Source of the DNA: CAYLNK01 sp964384675
GTDB taxonomy: Bacteria; Acidobacteriota; Thermoanaerobaculia; UBA5066
DNA: 25,877 nucleotides
Direction of reading: 5' to 3'
NCBI GenBank assembly: GCA_964384675.1
Contig: CAYLNK010000055.1
Span: 1 to 25,877 of the forward strand
In this document: piece by piece, positions 1 through 7,408 of the stretch
How positions within the stretch are numbered: position 1 is the first letter of the stretch
Layout: each line of letters starts with the position of its first letter
Notes under the pieces: generated by a model
Seen by the model: the letters and a program-made list of their open reading frames with translations, nothing else
What the model was told of the DNA's origin: nothing
Database searches by the model: none
Made by a program: the position numbers and the translations under genes

Positions 1-741
1 CGAGCCCCGCATCACGACCCCGGCGACCCGGGCCAGGGGCCGGGCGCCGCGCGCGCGGGCGGCCTCCTCGTCCTCGATCAGGACGAGGCCGGCGCCCTCG
101 CCGAGCGCGAAGCCGGGGCGTGTCGCGGTGCGGGTCGCGCGGACCCGTTCGTACGCCTCGTGGTAGACGAGGTTCCACTCGTCCGCCGCGCCCACCAGGA
201 TCGCGTCGGCGCGGCCGTCGGCGAGGAGGATCCGGCCGTAGAAGAGCGAGTTCAGCGCCGACGGGTCCTTCTGGCAGATCGTCACGTTCGGCCCGCGGAT
301 GCCCAGCTCGATGGCCACGACCGAGGCCGGCGCGTTGGCGATGGTGTACGGGAAGAGGAACGGCGAGGCCAGCTCGGGGGACTCGGCCGCCATCTGGCGC
401 TCGAACTCGGTGAGCGGGCCCGCCCCGGCCGAGCCGGTGCCCAGGAGGATGCCGGTCCGCTCCTCGCGCCCGGCCATCTCGTAGCCGGCCCCCTTCAGGC
501 ACTGCCGGGCGGCGACGACGGCGTAGAGGCTCCCCCGGTCGAGCCGGCGCGCCTTCGCCTTCGGCAGCTCCGGCTCGGTCGAGAACACGCCGATCCGTCC
601 GGCCGGGGACGAGAGCGGCGTCTCGGGATCCCGCACCGGCGCGAGGGCGACGCGCCCCTCCGCAAGAGCGGCCCGGGTGGCCGCAAGATCCCGCCCGAGC
701 GCCGTGACGGCGCTCGCCCCGCTGATGACCGGTTTCTTCAC
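1..741 (-). CDS. Ketosynthase-like protein with Asp at the nucleophile position (CLF-like), partial
   Basis: The gene starts with GTG at 741 and is open for 247 codons to the left edge, so its C-terminal half is missing. The fold is thiolase/ketosynthase: it keeps the GILLGTGSAG segment (about 97-106), the GRADAILVGAADEW segment (about 177-190) and FALGEGAGLVLIED. Aligned without gaps to the neighbouring ketosynthase from the GP motif onward, the catalytic Cys (ACSSS) falls on Asp159 in TICQKDPSAL, so the usual nucleophile is absent. This resembles chain-length-factor subunits that pair with an active ketosynthase in type II polyketide, aryl-polyene or dialkylresorcinol-like pathways (family knowledge; the specific pathway is not visible). 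Its GTG overlaps the stop of the upstream ketosynthase by four bases (GTGA), which suggests coupled synthesis of a heterodimer. A diverged FabF paralogue of another function is the alternative. Confidence 0.85.
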   Translation of the reverse strand, partial: MKKPVISGASAVTALGRDLAATRAALAEGRVALAPVRDPETPLSSPAGRIGVFSTEPELPKAKARRLDRGSLYAVVAARQCLKGAGYEMAGREERTGILLGTGSAGAGPLTEFERQMAAESPELASPFLFPYTIANAPASVVAIELGIRGPNVTICQKDPSALNSLFYGRILLADGRADAILVGAADEWNLVYHEAYERVRATRTATRPGFALGEGAGLVLIEDEEAARARGARPLARVAGVVMRGS

Positions 742-1961
742 AGGGGCCGGTCGGCCGCGCCGAACGCCACGACGGTGGAGTTGCCGCCGAACGCGAAGGA
801 GCTGGAGAGGGCGACGCTCACGCGCACGTCGCGGGCGGCGTTCGGCACCACGTCGAGGTCGCACTCCGGGTCGGGCTCTTCGTAGTGGATGGTGGGCGGC
901 ACGACGCCGGTCTCGATCGTCTTCACGGTTGCGACCGCCTCGATCGCGCCGGCCGAGCAGAGGCAGTGGCCGAGCATCGACTTGATCGAGGAGACGGGGA
1001 TCTCGCGGGCCCTCTCGCCGAGAGCCCGCTTGATGGAGGCGGTCTCGGCGGAGTCGTTCTGCGGCGTGGCAGTGCCGTGGGCGTTCACGTAGTCGACCGA
1101 AGACGGATCGAGGCGGGCGCTCTTGAGGCAGGCGGCGAGCGTGCGGGCTCCCGCCTCGCCCGACGGCTCCGGCTGCGTCATGTGGTGCGCGTCGGAGGTG
1201 ACGCCGTAGCCGAGGAACCGGGCGCGGATCGTCGCGCCCCGGCGGCGGGCACGGCCCTCCTCCTCGAAGATCAGGATGCCGGACGCCTCGCCGATCGAGA
1301 GGCCCTTACGGCCGCGGTCGAACGGGCGGCACGGCTCCGGGTCGACGGCGCGGAGCGCGTTGAAACCGCCGTGGGTGAGGCGGGCGAAGCTGTCGGCCCC
1401 GCCGGTGACGACGACGTCCGCCAGGCCGTGGCGGATCAGGTCGGCCGCGTAGCCGAGCGAGGTGGCCGAGGACGAGCACGCCGTGGTGATCGTGGAGCGC
1501 GGCCCGAGGAAGCCCCAGCGCTGGGCGATCCGGTCGGTGGTCTGGTCGGGCGGGTGGTTCAGGACGCGGCTGGCCCGGGCTCCACGCGGACCCTTCGCCA
1601 GGAGGTCGTAGAAGTACTGCTCGCTGTCGAGGAGGCCCGAGACGCCGGCTCCCAGGATGACGCCGATGCGGGTGGGGTCCTCGCGCGAGAGGTCGAGCCC
1701 GGAGTCGGCGAGAGCCTCGGTGGCGGCGGCGAGGCCGATCACGTCGGTGCGCGAGAGGCGGCGGCGGAGGGTGGGCGCGAGCCCGCCCGGCAGCTCCTTG
1801 ATCTCGGCCGCCAGGTGCGTGCGGTAGGCCGAGGAGTCGAACAGGGTGATCGGCCCGATCCCGCAGAGGCCCTCGACGAGCCCATGCCAGGTGGTCTTCA
1901 GGTCGTTCCCGAGGGAGGTCACCGCGCCGAGCCCGGTGACGACGACGTTGCGTGCGTCCAC
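738..1961 (-). CDS. Beta-ketoacyl-ACP synthase (FabF/KAS II family)
   Basis: A complete 407-residue ketosynthase, normal length for FabF. It would catalyse decarboxylative Claisen condensation of malonyl-ACP with an acyl chain in the cytoplasm. The catalytic triad is intact: Cys162 in TTACSSSAT, His295 in NAHGTATPQND and His332 in KSMLGHCLCSAGA. The C-terminal SSSFAFGGNST loop is also present. The start is GTG at 1961, chosen because MDARNVVVTGLGAVTSLG is the expected N-terminus and a TACCAT box lies six bases upstream. It is the first gene of a leftward unit and overlaps the next ketosynthase-like gene by four bases. The pairing with a partner lacking the active Cys argues for a specialised pathway rather than the housekeeping FabF, but no acyl carrier protein, ketoreductase or dehydratase is visible inside the window. 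Confidence 0.93.
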   Translation of the reverse strand: MDARNVVVTGLGAVTSLGNDLKTTWHGLVEGLCGIGPITLFDSSAYRTHLAAEIKELPGGLAPTLRRRLSRTDVIGLAAATEALADSGLDLSREDPTRIGVILGAGVSGLLDSEQYFYDLLAKGPRGARASRVLNHPPDQTTDRIAQRWGFLGPRSTITTACSSSATSLGYAADLIRHGLADVVVTGGADSFARLTHGGFNALRAVDPEPCRPFDRGRKGLSIGEASGILIFEEEGRARRRGATIRARFLGYGVTSDAHHMTQPEPSGEAGARTLAACLKSARLDPSSVDYVNAHGTATPQNDSAETASIKRALGERAREIPVSSIKSMLGHCLCSAGAIEAVATVKTIETGVVPPTIHYEEPDPECDLDVVPNAARDVRVSVALSSSFAFGGNSTVVAFGAADRPL

Positions 1962-1967
1962 GCCCGG

Positions 1968-1973
1968 ATGGTA
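1968..1973 (-). promoter_or_regulatory. Putative -10 box for the ketosynthase operon
   Basis: TACCAT on the minus strand ends six bases before the GTG at 1961, the distance expected between a -10 box and a transcription start at the start codon. No convincing -35 is seen. Confidence 0.45.
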
Positions 1974-1992
1974 GCGCGAGCGGCTCCTTGGC

Positions 1993-1998
1993 TATAGT
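1993..1998 (+). promoter_or_regulatory. Putative -10 box for the membrane protein gene
   Basis: TATAGT lies seven bases before the GTG at 2006. It is diverged from the ketosynthase -10 box within a 44-base intergenic region and would give a leaderless or near-leaderless mRNA. Confidence 0.45.
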
Positions 1999-2005
1999 CG
2001 GGCCC

Positions 2006-2698
2006 GTGATCAACCGAGAGCCGAGGCGCCTGCAGGGCCGGCAGCCGCTTCCGCAGCCGCTCCTGCCGTGGCCCTTCCTCATCGGCTTTTCGGCGATGTC
2101 CGTCTTCGGCCTGGTGCGCCACCTCTTCACGTACCGGGAGGCGCTGGCCGCCGGGGGAAGCGCCCGGACGTTCGCGCTCGCCTTCGCAGGCGTGATCGTG
2201 GCCGCAGGCCTGGGCTTCTTCGCGGCGGGGTGGCCGGGGCTGCGGGGCTTCCTGGAACGGCAGCGCCTGGAGGCGGAGCGCCCGAAGGAGCCGTGGGCAT
2301 GGTCCGCGAGGCCCTGGGACCCGGAGAAGAGCGTGGCGCCGGGCGGCGTTTTCCGCTACGCCCGCTACCCGTTCTTCCTGGGGGGCGCCGTGGAAGGAAG
2401 CCTCTCGCTCCGCGGGCTTCTGGCCTCGGCCCCAGTTCTGGTCGTGACGCTGCGCCATCTCCACGAGCAATCCGCCCGCACGCGCTCCGTGGACTGCCTG
2501 TACGAGGACGACGTCCGGATCCCGACCGCGGCCGACGGGGAGATCCCCATCCGGATCCCGTTGCCGCGCGACAGGGACCTGACCACGGTCTTCAGCACGT
2601 CCGGCGACCACTACTGGGTGCTCGACGTCGAGGCCGACCCGCCGGGAGGGGAGCGCGTCACGTTCCTGGTCCCGGTCTATGCGGCGGGGGGAGCATGA
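2006..2698 (+). CDS. Hypothetical membrane protein with two predicted TM segments
   Basis: I do not recognise the family with certainty. From the GTG at 2006 the product has 230 residues. The reading frame is open upstream to 1952, but that would run into the divergent ketosynthase gene and pass through the likely promoter, so 2006 is preferred. Two hydrophobic segments are visible: about residues 20-40 (PWPFLIGFSAMSVFGLV) and about 53-75 (FALAFAGVIVAAGLGFFAA). A third moderately hydrophobic stretch follows LRGLLASAPVLVVTL. The C-terminal part is a soluble beta-rich region with a WVLDVEADPPG segment and a FLVPVY ending, loosely reminiscent of DUF3592-type proteins (weak inference). It overlaps the dCMP-deaminase gene by four bases (ATGA), so the two are probably co-translated, though no functional link is obvious. 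Confidence 0.75.
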   Translation: MINREPRRLQGRQPLPQPLLPWPFLIGFSAMSVFGLVRHLFTYREALAAGGSARTFALAFAGVIVAAGLGFFAAGWPGLRGFLERQRLEAERPKEPWAWSARPWDPEKSVAPGGVFRYARYPFFLGGAVEGSLSLRGLLASAPVLVVTLRHLHEQSARTRSVDCLYEDDVRIPTAADGEIPIRIPLPRDRDLTTVFSTSGDHYWVLDVEADPPGGERVTFLVPVYAAGGA

Positions 2699-3141
2699 GC
2701 GAGCGCGTCGACTGGCACCGGTACTTCATGAACATCGCCTACCAGGTGGCCCAGCGGGCCACCTGTCCGCGCAAGCACGTGGGGGCCGTCATCGTGCGCG
2801 ACCGGCGCATCCTCTCCACCGGCTACAACGGTTCGCTACGCGGGCTGCCTCACTGCGACGAGGGCGGCTGCCTGATGGAGGACGGCCACTGCATCGCGAC
2901 CGTCCACGCCGAGGCGAACGCGATCCTGCAGGCGGCGATGAACGGCGTCAGGATCGAGGGCGGCGAGATCTACACCACCGCGTCGCCCTGCTGGCACTGC
3001 TTCAAGCTGATCGCGAACGCCGGCCTGGTGGGGATCTACTTCGGGGAGTTCTACCGGGAGGAGCGCATCCACGAGTATGCGCGCCGGGCAGGGATCTCCC
3101 TGGTGGACCTCAGCGCGAAGCTCCAGCCTACTGAGGGCTGA
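2695..3141 (+). CDS. dCMP deaminase family protein (ComEB-like)
   Basis: A 148-residue cytidine/deoxycytidylate deaminase-family enzyme. It would hydrolytically deaminate dCMP to dUMP, supplying thymidylate synthesis. The zinc and proton-shuttle motif is HAEAN (His71, Glu73), and the other zinc ligands are Cys99 and Cys102 in SPCWHC. The GLPHCDEGGCLMEDGHC region matches the extra cysteine-rich insertion typical of dCMP deaminases, as does CPRKHVGAVIVRD near residue 24. Length and motif spacing are normal. The ATG at 2695 overlaps the stop of the upstream membrane protein gene (ATGA). The 3' end overlaps the convergent response-regulator gene by 14 bases. Another nucleotide or base deaminase specificity cannot be excluded from motifs alone. 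Confidence 0.92.
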   Translation: MSERVDWHRYFMNIAYQVAQRATCPRKHVGAVIVRDRRILSTGYNGSLRGLPHCDEGGCLMEDGHCIATVHAEANAILQAAMNGVRIEGGEIYTTASPCWHCFKLIANAGLVGIYFGEFYREERIHEYARRAGISLVDLSAKLQPTEG

Positions 3142-3820
3142 CCGCGCGTCCGCCGACCCGCTCCAGGAACTCCTCGAGGAGGCCGCGCGTGCCCGCCGCC
3201 ACCTGGAAGAACCGGACCCCGAAGCCGCGGGGCTCGTCCCCCTTGGCCTGGCGGGCGACCAGCACCTCCACGGTGATCTCGCGGCCCGAGTAGTCGTGCG
3301 GCAGCCGGAAGCTCACCTCGAGCCGGGCGCCGACGGGCTGGACGGTCTCCGACGCGATGAAGAGACCGGTACGTGAGAGGTTCGTGATCCGCCCGGCCGT
3401 CGGCTCGCCGTCCCGCCAGATGGTGACCGGGGTGCTCAGCACCGCTCGGCTCTCGAGGCGCTCGCGGATCGGGACGAAGCGCCGTACCTCGGCCAGGAAC
3501 CTCGGCTCCTCGATCGGCTTCCTGAGGAAGTGATCGGCCCCCGACCGCCGGGCCTCGTCCTCCATCTTCATCGACGTCAGGACGATGATCGGGATCCGCT
3601 GGGTGGTGGGGTCCGCTTTCAGGATCCGGCAGGCCTGCAGGCCGTTCATCTCCGGCATCTCGATGTCGAGGAGGATGAGGTCGGGCCGCTCGTTCTTGGC
3701 GATCCGGATCGCCTCCAGGCCCGTCGACGCCGTGAGGAGGCGGCATTCGGCCCGCTGGAGGAAAGTCATCTCCAGGTCCAGGAAATGCCGTGTGTCGTCG
3801 ACGAGCAGGATCTTGTGCAT
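3128..3820 (-). CDS. Response regulator with receiver and PilZ domains
   Basis: A 230-residue two-domain protein. Residues 1-115 form a CheY-like receiver with the acidic pair Asp8/Asp9, phosphoacceptor Asp52 (LILLDIEMP), Thr82 and Lys101 (LRKPIEEP). Residues about 116-215 form a PilZ domain: an RxxxR motif at Arg121-Arg125 and an NxSxxG motif (NLSRTG, 147-152), which is the usual DxSxxG with Asn for Asp. PilZ domains bind cyclic di-GMP, so the protein could integrate a phosphorelay with c-di-GMP. Ligand binding is inferred, and the Asn substitution weakens it slightly. There is no DNA-binding domain, so the output is probably protein-protein. It lies 20 bases downstream of the M28 peptidase gene on the same strand. 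A TACTCT sequence 11 bases before the ATG might be its own promoter. No cognate kinase is adjacent. Confidence 0.92.
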   Translation of the reverse strand: MHKILLVDDTRHFLDLEMTFLQRAECRLLTASTGLEAIRIAKNERPDLILLDIEMPEMNGLQACRILKADPTTQRIPIIVLTSMKMEDEARRSGADHFLRKPIEEPRFLAEVRRFVPIRERLESRAVLSTPVTIWRDGEPTAGRITNLSRTGLFIASETVQPVGARLEVSFRLPHDYSGREITVEVLVARQAKGDEPRGFGVRFFQVAAGTRGLLEEFLERVGGRAVSPQ

Positions 3821-3840
3821 CCGGCTTCGGGAGAGTACCC

Positions 3841-5421
3841 CTACTCCTTCGTGGCCCGCGAGCCCTTCACCGACGTGCTCGCGGCCGGGGTCCCTGCGGT
3901 GAACGCCGGCGCGGCGTCCGCCGTCAGGACTCCGACGACGACCGGCGCCAGGAGGTCGATGATCCGGGCCTCGCCCGCGGCGTCGATCTTCTCGGCCGTG
4001 TCGCTCGCCCGGTGGTAGTCGGCGTGGAGGCCCGTGAACGCGAAGAGGACGGGCTTTCGGGCGGCGTTGAACGGCGAGTGGTCGGAGGGGCCGAATCCGC
4101 CATCGTGGAGCTTCAGGTTCAGCCTTGCCGAGGCATTCGCCTTCTCGATCAGCGGCATCCAGGCGGGCGAGGTGCCGACGCCGTGCAGCTCGAGCGTGTC
4201 GCTCCGGAGGCGCCCGATCATGTCCAGATTGACCATCGCCACGATCCGGTCGACCGGTACGGTGGGGCTCTTCAGGAAGTGGAGCGAGCCGAGCGTCCCC
4301 TCCTCTTCGCCGCTGAAGGCGATGAAGAGGACCGACCGCTTCAGCCCGGACGCCCGGGCGGTCAGGAGGCGGGCCATCTCGAGGAGGCCGGCCGTGCCCG
4401 ACGCGTTGTCGTCGGCGCCCGCGTGGACCTTCGGCTCCTTGACGGGCTCCAGCGAGTGGCTGCCGCCCATCCCGAGGTGGTCGTAGTGGGCGCCGATGAC
4501 CACCATGTCGGCGGAGGTCGCCGACGGGAGGAGCGCGAGCACGTTCGACGTCCGCGCACGCCGCGGGTTCAGGTCGACGTTGAGGCGGACCCCGGCCTTC
4601 GGGACGGCGAACGAGGCCGGCTTCCTCGCCTCGATCGCTTTCTGGGCCGCCTCGAGCCTCTTCCCGGAGGCGGCGAGGAGGGCCTCGGCGACGGCCCGAC
4701 GCACGCTGAAGGCGGCGAGGCCAGCGTCCGTGAACGAGGCGTCGCCCCGCTGTCGGACGAGCTCGTCCGAGATTCCGGGCGTGAGCGGGCCGGCCACGGC
4801 CAGGAGACCGGCGGCCCCGTGGTCCCGTGCCAGGCTCGCCTTGTGGCGGAGCGCGTGGTACGGCGAGAACGGAGACTGCGGGTCGGCGCCGTCGGGCCCG
4901 CAGCGCAGGACGAGCACCACCTTTCCCCTCACGTCGAGACCGGCGTAGTCGTCGTGCGAAAGCTCCGGCGCCGTGATGCCGTAGCCGGCGAAGACGACGT
5001 CACCCTCCACCGCGCCGGGAGCGGCGAACGGGAGCGGGCTGAAATCGGTACCGGCCTTCCAGACCCGCCCGAGCGGTGCGCCCGCCGTGGTCGTCAGGGC
5101 GTTCTGCGGGCCGAGGTCGACTCCCTCGATGAACTCGAACGTCTGGAGGTACGTCCCGTCCGCGCCCGCAGGCGTGAGCCCGAGCTGCTCGAAGGCCGCG
5201 GCGAGCCAGCGCGCCGTCTCGTCCGCCTGGGAGCTTCCGGCGAGGCGTCCCTTGCGGGGCGGTGCCGAGAGCCAGTCGACGTCGGCCTTGATCCGGGAGG
5301 CGCTCGCTCCGGCGGGAGCGGCCGGAGCGGCCACCGGGTGCCCGGGGACGGCCGCCTCCTGCGCGAGCACGGCGGCCGGCAGGAAGGCCAGGGCCGACAG
5401 GCGTGCGAGAAGGCGCCGCAC
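3841..5421 (-). CDS. Secreted M28-family zinc aminopeptidase with PA domain
   Basis: A 526-residue exported metallopeptidase. The N-terminus (MRRLLARLSALAFLPAAVLA, then Q) is a Sec signal peptide. A PA-type insert spans roughly residues 125-270 (VFAGYGITAPEL, GKVVLVLRCGP). The catalytic M28 domain carries the di-zinc ligands and general base: His312 (GAHYDHLG), bridging Asp337 (AGADDNASG), Glu372/Glu373 (FSGEEEG), Asp400 (NLDMIGR) and His470 (DYHRASDT). The conserved SDHSPF element is at 446-451. It should release N-terminal amino acids from peptides in the periplasm or outside the cell. The start is GTG at 5421, eight bases after the stop of the TonB-receptor gene, so the two are almost certainly one operon. 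The pairing suggests peptide degradation linked to outer-membrane uptake (inference). Confidence 0.93.
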   Translation of the reverse strand: MRRLLARLSALAFLPAAVLAQEAAVPGHPVAAPAAPAGASASRIKADVDWLSAPPRKGRLAGSSQADETARWLAAAFEQLGLTPAGADGTYLQTFEFIEGVDLGPQNALTTTAGAPLGRVWKAGTDFSPLPFAAPGAVEGDVVFAGYGITAPELSHDDYAGLDVRGKVVLVLRCGPDGADPQSPFSPYHALRHKASLARDHGAAGLLAVAGPLTPGISDELVRQRGDASFTDAGLAAFSVRRAVAEALLAASGKRLEAAQKAIEARKPASFAVPKAGVRLNVDLNPRRARTSNVLALLPSATSADMVVIGAHYDHLGMGGSHSLEPVKEPKVHAGADDNASGTAGLLEMARLLTARASGLKRSVLFIAFSGEEEGTLGSLHFLKSPTVPVDRIVAMVNLDMIGRLRSDTLELHGVGTSPAWMPLIEKANASARLNLKLHDGGFGPSDHSPFNAARKPVLFAFTGLHADYHRASDTAEKIDAAGEARIIDLLAPVVVGVLTADAAPAFTAGTPAASTSVKGSRATKE

Positions 5422-5429
5422 GGGCTCTT

Positions 5430-7364
5430 CTACCAGGCGAAACGGAGGCCGCCGAGGAGGGTCCGGCCCGGGAGAGGGACACCCGGGCGTTCCTGGTACG
5501 TGGCGTCGCCCAGGTTCTCGCCTTCCACGTACACCTCGAAGACGTCACCGACCAGGAAGGGGCGTCCGAGACGCGCCTCCCAGAGCCAGACGCCGTCGGC
5601 GAACGACGGCCGCGAGAAATACGAGAGGCGGGTGGTGGCCCGGACGCCGAACGGGAGGGCACCCCCCGCGATGAGGTCCCACTTCGTGTGGAGCGGGTCG
5701 AGGACGTACCGGCCCTCGGTGGCGCCGTCCGCGGCCGCGGAGAGGGCGGCCAGATCGACGAAGCTGTACGTCGCCTGGAGCGCGAGCCGCTGCAGAGGCC
5801 CGAGGCGCAGCCGGTCGGGCCGCAGCTCGGCGACCGCCTCGATCCCGGTGGTGTCCGCGCGCCGGACGTTGCGCGCCTCGAAACGCTCGGTCGGGGCCGA
5901 GCGGACGTAGTCGATCAGGTCGCGTCCCTGCCGGTGGAAGACGACCGCGTCCAGGGTGATCGGACCGAGGTCGACGGAGCCCCCCGCCTCCACGTTCGTG
6001 GCGGTCTCGGCTCTCAGGTCCGCGTTCCCGGCACTCTGCGGGTCGGAGTAGTAGAGGTCGGTGAACGTCGGGATCCGGAACGCGGTCCCGATCGACGCGC
6101 GGAGTCGGATCCCGCCGGTGGGGGTGTAGGAGAGCGAGGCGTGAGGGGAGAGTCGGCTTCCAAAGCCGTCGTAGGCGTCGGCGCGGAGGCCGATCCGGAA
6201 GCTCCCGGCGCCGGGCCTCGCCAGATCGAAGGGCCGGCCCAGCTCCACGAAGAGCGCCCCGTGGTCCCGCGAGCGGGCTCCGAGGTTGGTCGACTGGATC
6301 GCCTCGCGTCCCGCCTCCAGGCCCACGGCCAGCGTCCCGCCCAGCAGCGCGCGCCGCCCGAAGAGCCGCGCGGCCGAGAGATCGCCGTCGTGACGGTTCT
6401 CGTAGAAGGCCGGGTTCGAGCGCTCGAGGACGTAGTCGTCGTGGTGCGCCCGGATCGCGAGCGATGGCGCGATCGTCCAGCCGCCGAACGTCAGCTCGCC
6501 GGAGAGGCGAGCCGTCCGGGTGAGCGTCGACTCCTGCTGGTTCGGGTAGCGCGTGCCGTAGAAGGCGTACGCGCCGAACTCCCGCGACGCGTAGCCGAGC
6601 GTCAGGGTGAGGGGGCCGCGGTCGGTGTCGAGGCGCGACGAGAGGCGGACGGTCTTTGCGGAGTGCTCGGTGTCGTCCCTGAAGCCGCTCGACTCGGAAC
6701 GCGACAGGTCGATCGCCACGCCGAGCCGGCTGGCCGGCAGCGCGGCGAAGCGCCAGGAGCCGGCGTCCAGGGAGTCGGTCCCGTGCGCGATCCTCCCCTC
6801 CCACGAGCCGCGTGCGTTGCCGAGGTTCGCGCCGCGCGTGACGATGTTGACGACGCCGCCGACGGCGTTCGAGCCGTAGAGCGACGCCCCGGCGCCATAC
6901 AGCACCTCGACCCTCTCGATGGCGTCGATCGGCACGTCGACGTCCGACGTCAGGTGGTTCGACTGCGGGTCGTTGACCGGCTCGCCGTCCACCAGCAGGA
7001 GAGTCCCGTTGTAGTCGGCGCCGCGGATCCCGATGTCGGCCTGGATTCCCTCGACGCCGCGCCGCCGCACGTCGAGGCCCGGAAGGGCGCGGAGGAGCTC
7101 GGGGAGCGAGCGGGCCGGGATCTGCTCGATCTCCTTTCGGGTGACCACGCGCACGGTGGCGCCGGAGTCCGCGATGGCGAGCCGCGAGCCGACGACGGTG
7201 ACCTGCGCGGCGACGGAGCCGGCGCCCTCAGGGTCCCCCCCGTCGATCCCCTCACTTCCCTGCGGCGCAGCGCCGGTCGCCGCCGGGCTCCCGGTCTGGG
7301 CGACGGCCGGCGGACCCGCGGCGGCGAGAAGGGCGAGGAGGGGGAGGAGGTGTCGCGGTCGCAT
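5430..7364 (-). CDS. TonB-dependent outer-membrane receptor (BtuB-like)
   Basis: A 644-residue receptor. The start is ATG at 7364, which gives a clear signal peptide (MRPRHLLPLLALLAAAG...AVAQ); the frame is open further upstream but that part is not coding-like. A TonB-box-like VTVVGSR lies after a low-complexity linker. The plug domain follows, with ARSLPELLRALPGLDV, GIRGADYNGTLLLVDGEPV and GASLYGSNAVGGVVNIVTRG. The barrel contains GTAFRIPTFTDLYYS, a segment typical of the BtuB/FepA-type family, and ends in the aromatic C-terminus GLRFAW expected for BAM insertion. It would import a substrate using TonB-ExbBD energy. Cobalamin is possible because an adenosyltransferase gene lies nearby, but there is no B12 riboswitch in the 44-base upstream gap, so specificity is open. 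It leads a probable operon with the M28 peptidase and the PilZ regulator. Confidence 0.93.
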   Translation of the reverse strand: MRPRHLLPLLALLAAAGPPAVAQTGSPAATGAAPQGSEGIDGGDPEGAGSVAAQVTVVGSRLAIADSGATVRVVTRKEIEQIPARSLPELLRALPGLDVRRRGVEGIQADIGIRGADYNGTLLLVDGEPVNDPQSNHLTSDVDVPIDAIERVEVLYGAGASLYGSNAVGGVVNIVTRGANLGNARGSWEGRIAHGTDSLDAGSWRFAALPASRLGVAIDLSRSESSGFRDDTEHSAKTVRLSSRLDTDRGPLTLTLGYASREFGAYAFYGTRYPNQQESTLTRTARLSGELTFGGWTIAPSLAIRAHHDDYVLERSNPAFYENRHDGDLSAARLFGRRALLGGTLAVGLEAGREAIQSTNLGARSRDHGALFVELGRPFDLARPGAGSFRIGLRADAYDGFGSRLSPHASLSYTPTGGIRLRASIGTAFRIPTFTDLYYSDPQSAGNADLRAETATNVEAGGSVDLGPITLDAVVFHRQGRDLIDYVRSAPTERFEARNVRRADTTGIEAVAELRPDRLRLGPLQRLALQATYSFVDLAALSAAADGATEGRYVLDPLHTKWDLIAGGALPFGVRATTRLSYFSRPSFADGVWLWEARLGRPFLVGDVFEVYVEGENLGDATYQERPGVPLPGRTLLGGLRFAW

Positions 7365-7374
7365 GGGGAGAGAG

Positions 7375-7380
7375 AGGATA
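7375..7380 (-). promoter_or_regulatory. Putative -10 box for the TonB receptor operon
   Basis: TATCCT on the minus strand is ten bases upstream of the ATG at 7364. The gap holds only CT-rich sequence without a Shine-Dalgarno motif. Confidence 0.4.
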
Positions 7381-7393
7381 AAGCAGGGGCTGC

Positions 7394-7399
7394 TAACCT
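7394..7399 (+). promoter_or_regulatory. Putative -10 box for the methyltransferase gene
   Basis: TAACCT is nine bases before the ATG at 7409, divergent from the TonB-receptor -10 box. No purine-rich ribosome-binding site lies between the box and the start. Confidence 0.4.
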
Positions 7400-7408
7400 C
7401 CGCGCCCG

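Noticed and set aside
885..1997. Plus-strand open frame antisense to the ketosynthase
   Set aside because: No domain signal, and the minus strand carries a complete ketosynthase with its triad.
3790..5910. Plus-strand open frame of about 700 codons antisense to the M28 peptidase and TonB receptor genes
   Set aside because: No recognisable motif; it is the complement-phase shadow of real genes with good domains on the minus strand.
7365..7408. Possible cobalamin riboswitch upstream of the BtuB-like receptor
   Set aside because: The intergenic gap is only 44 bases, far too short for the element, and no B12-box-like sequence was recognised.
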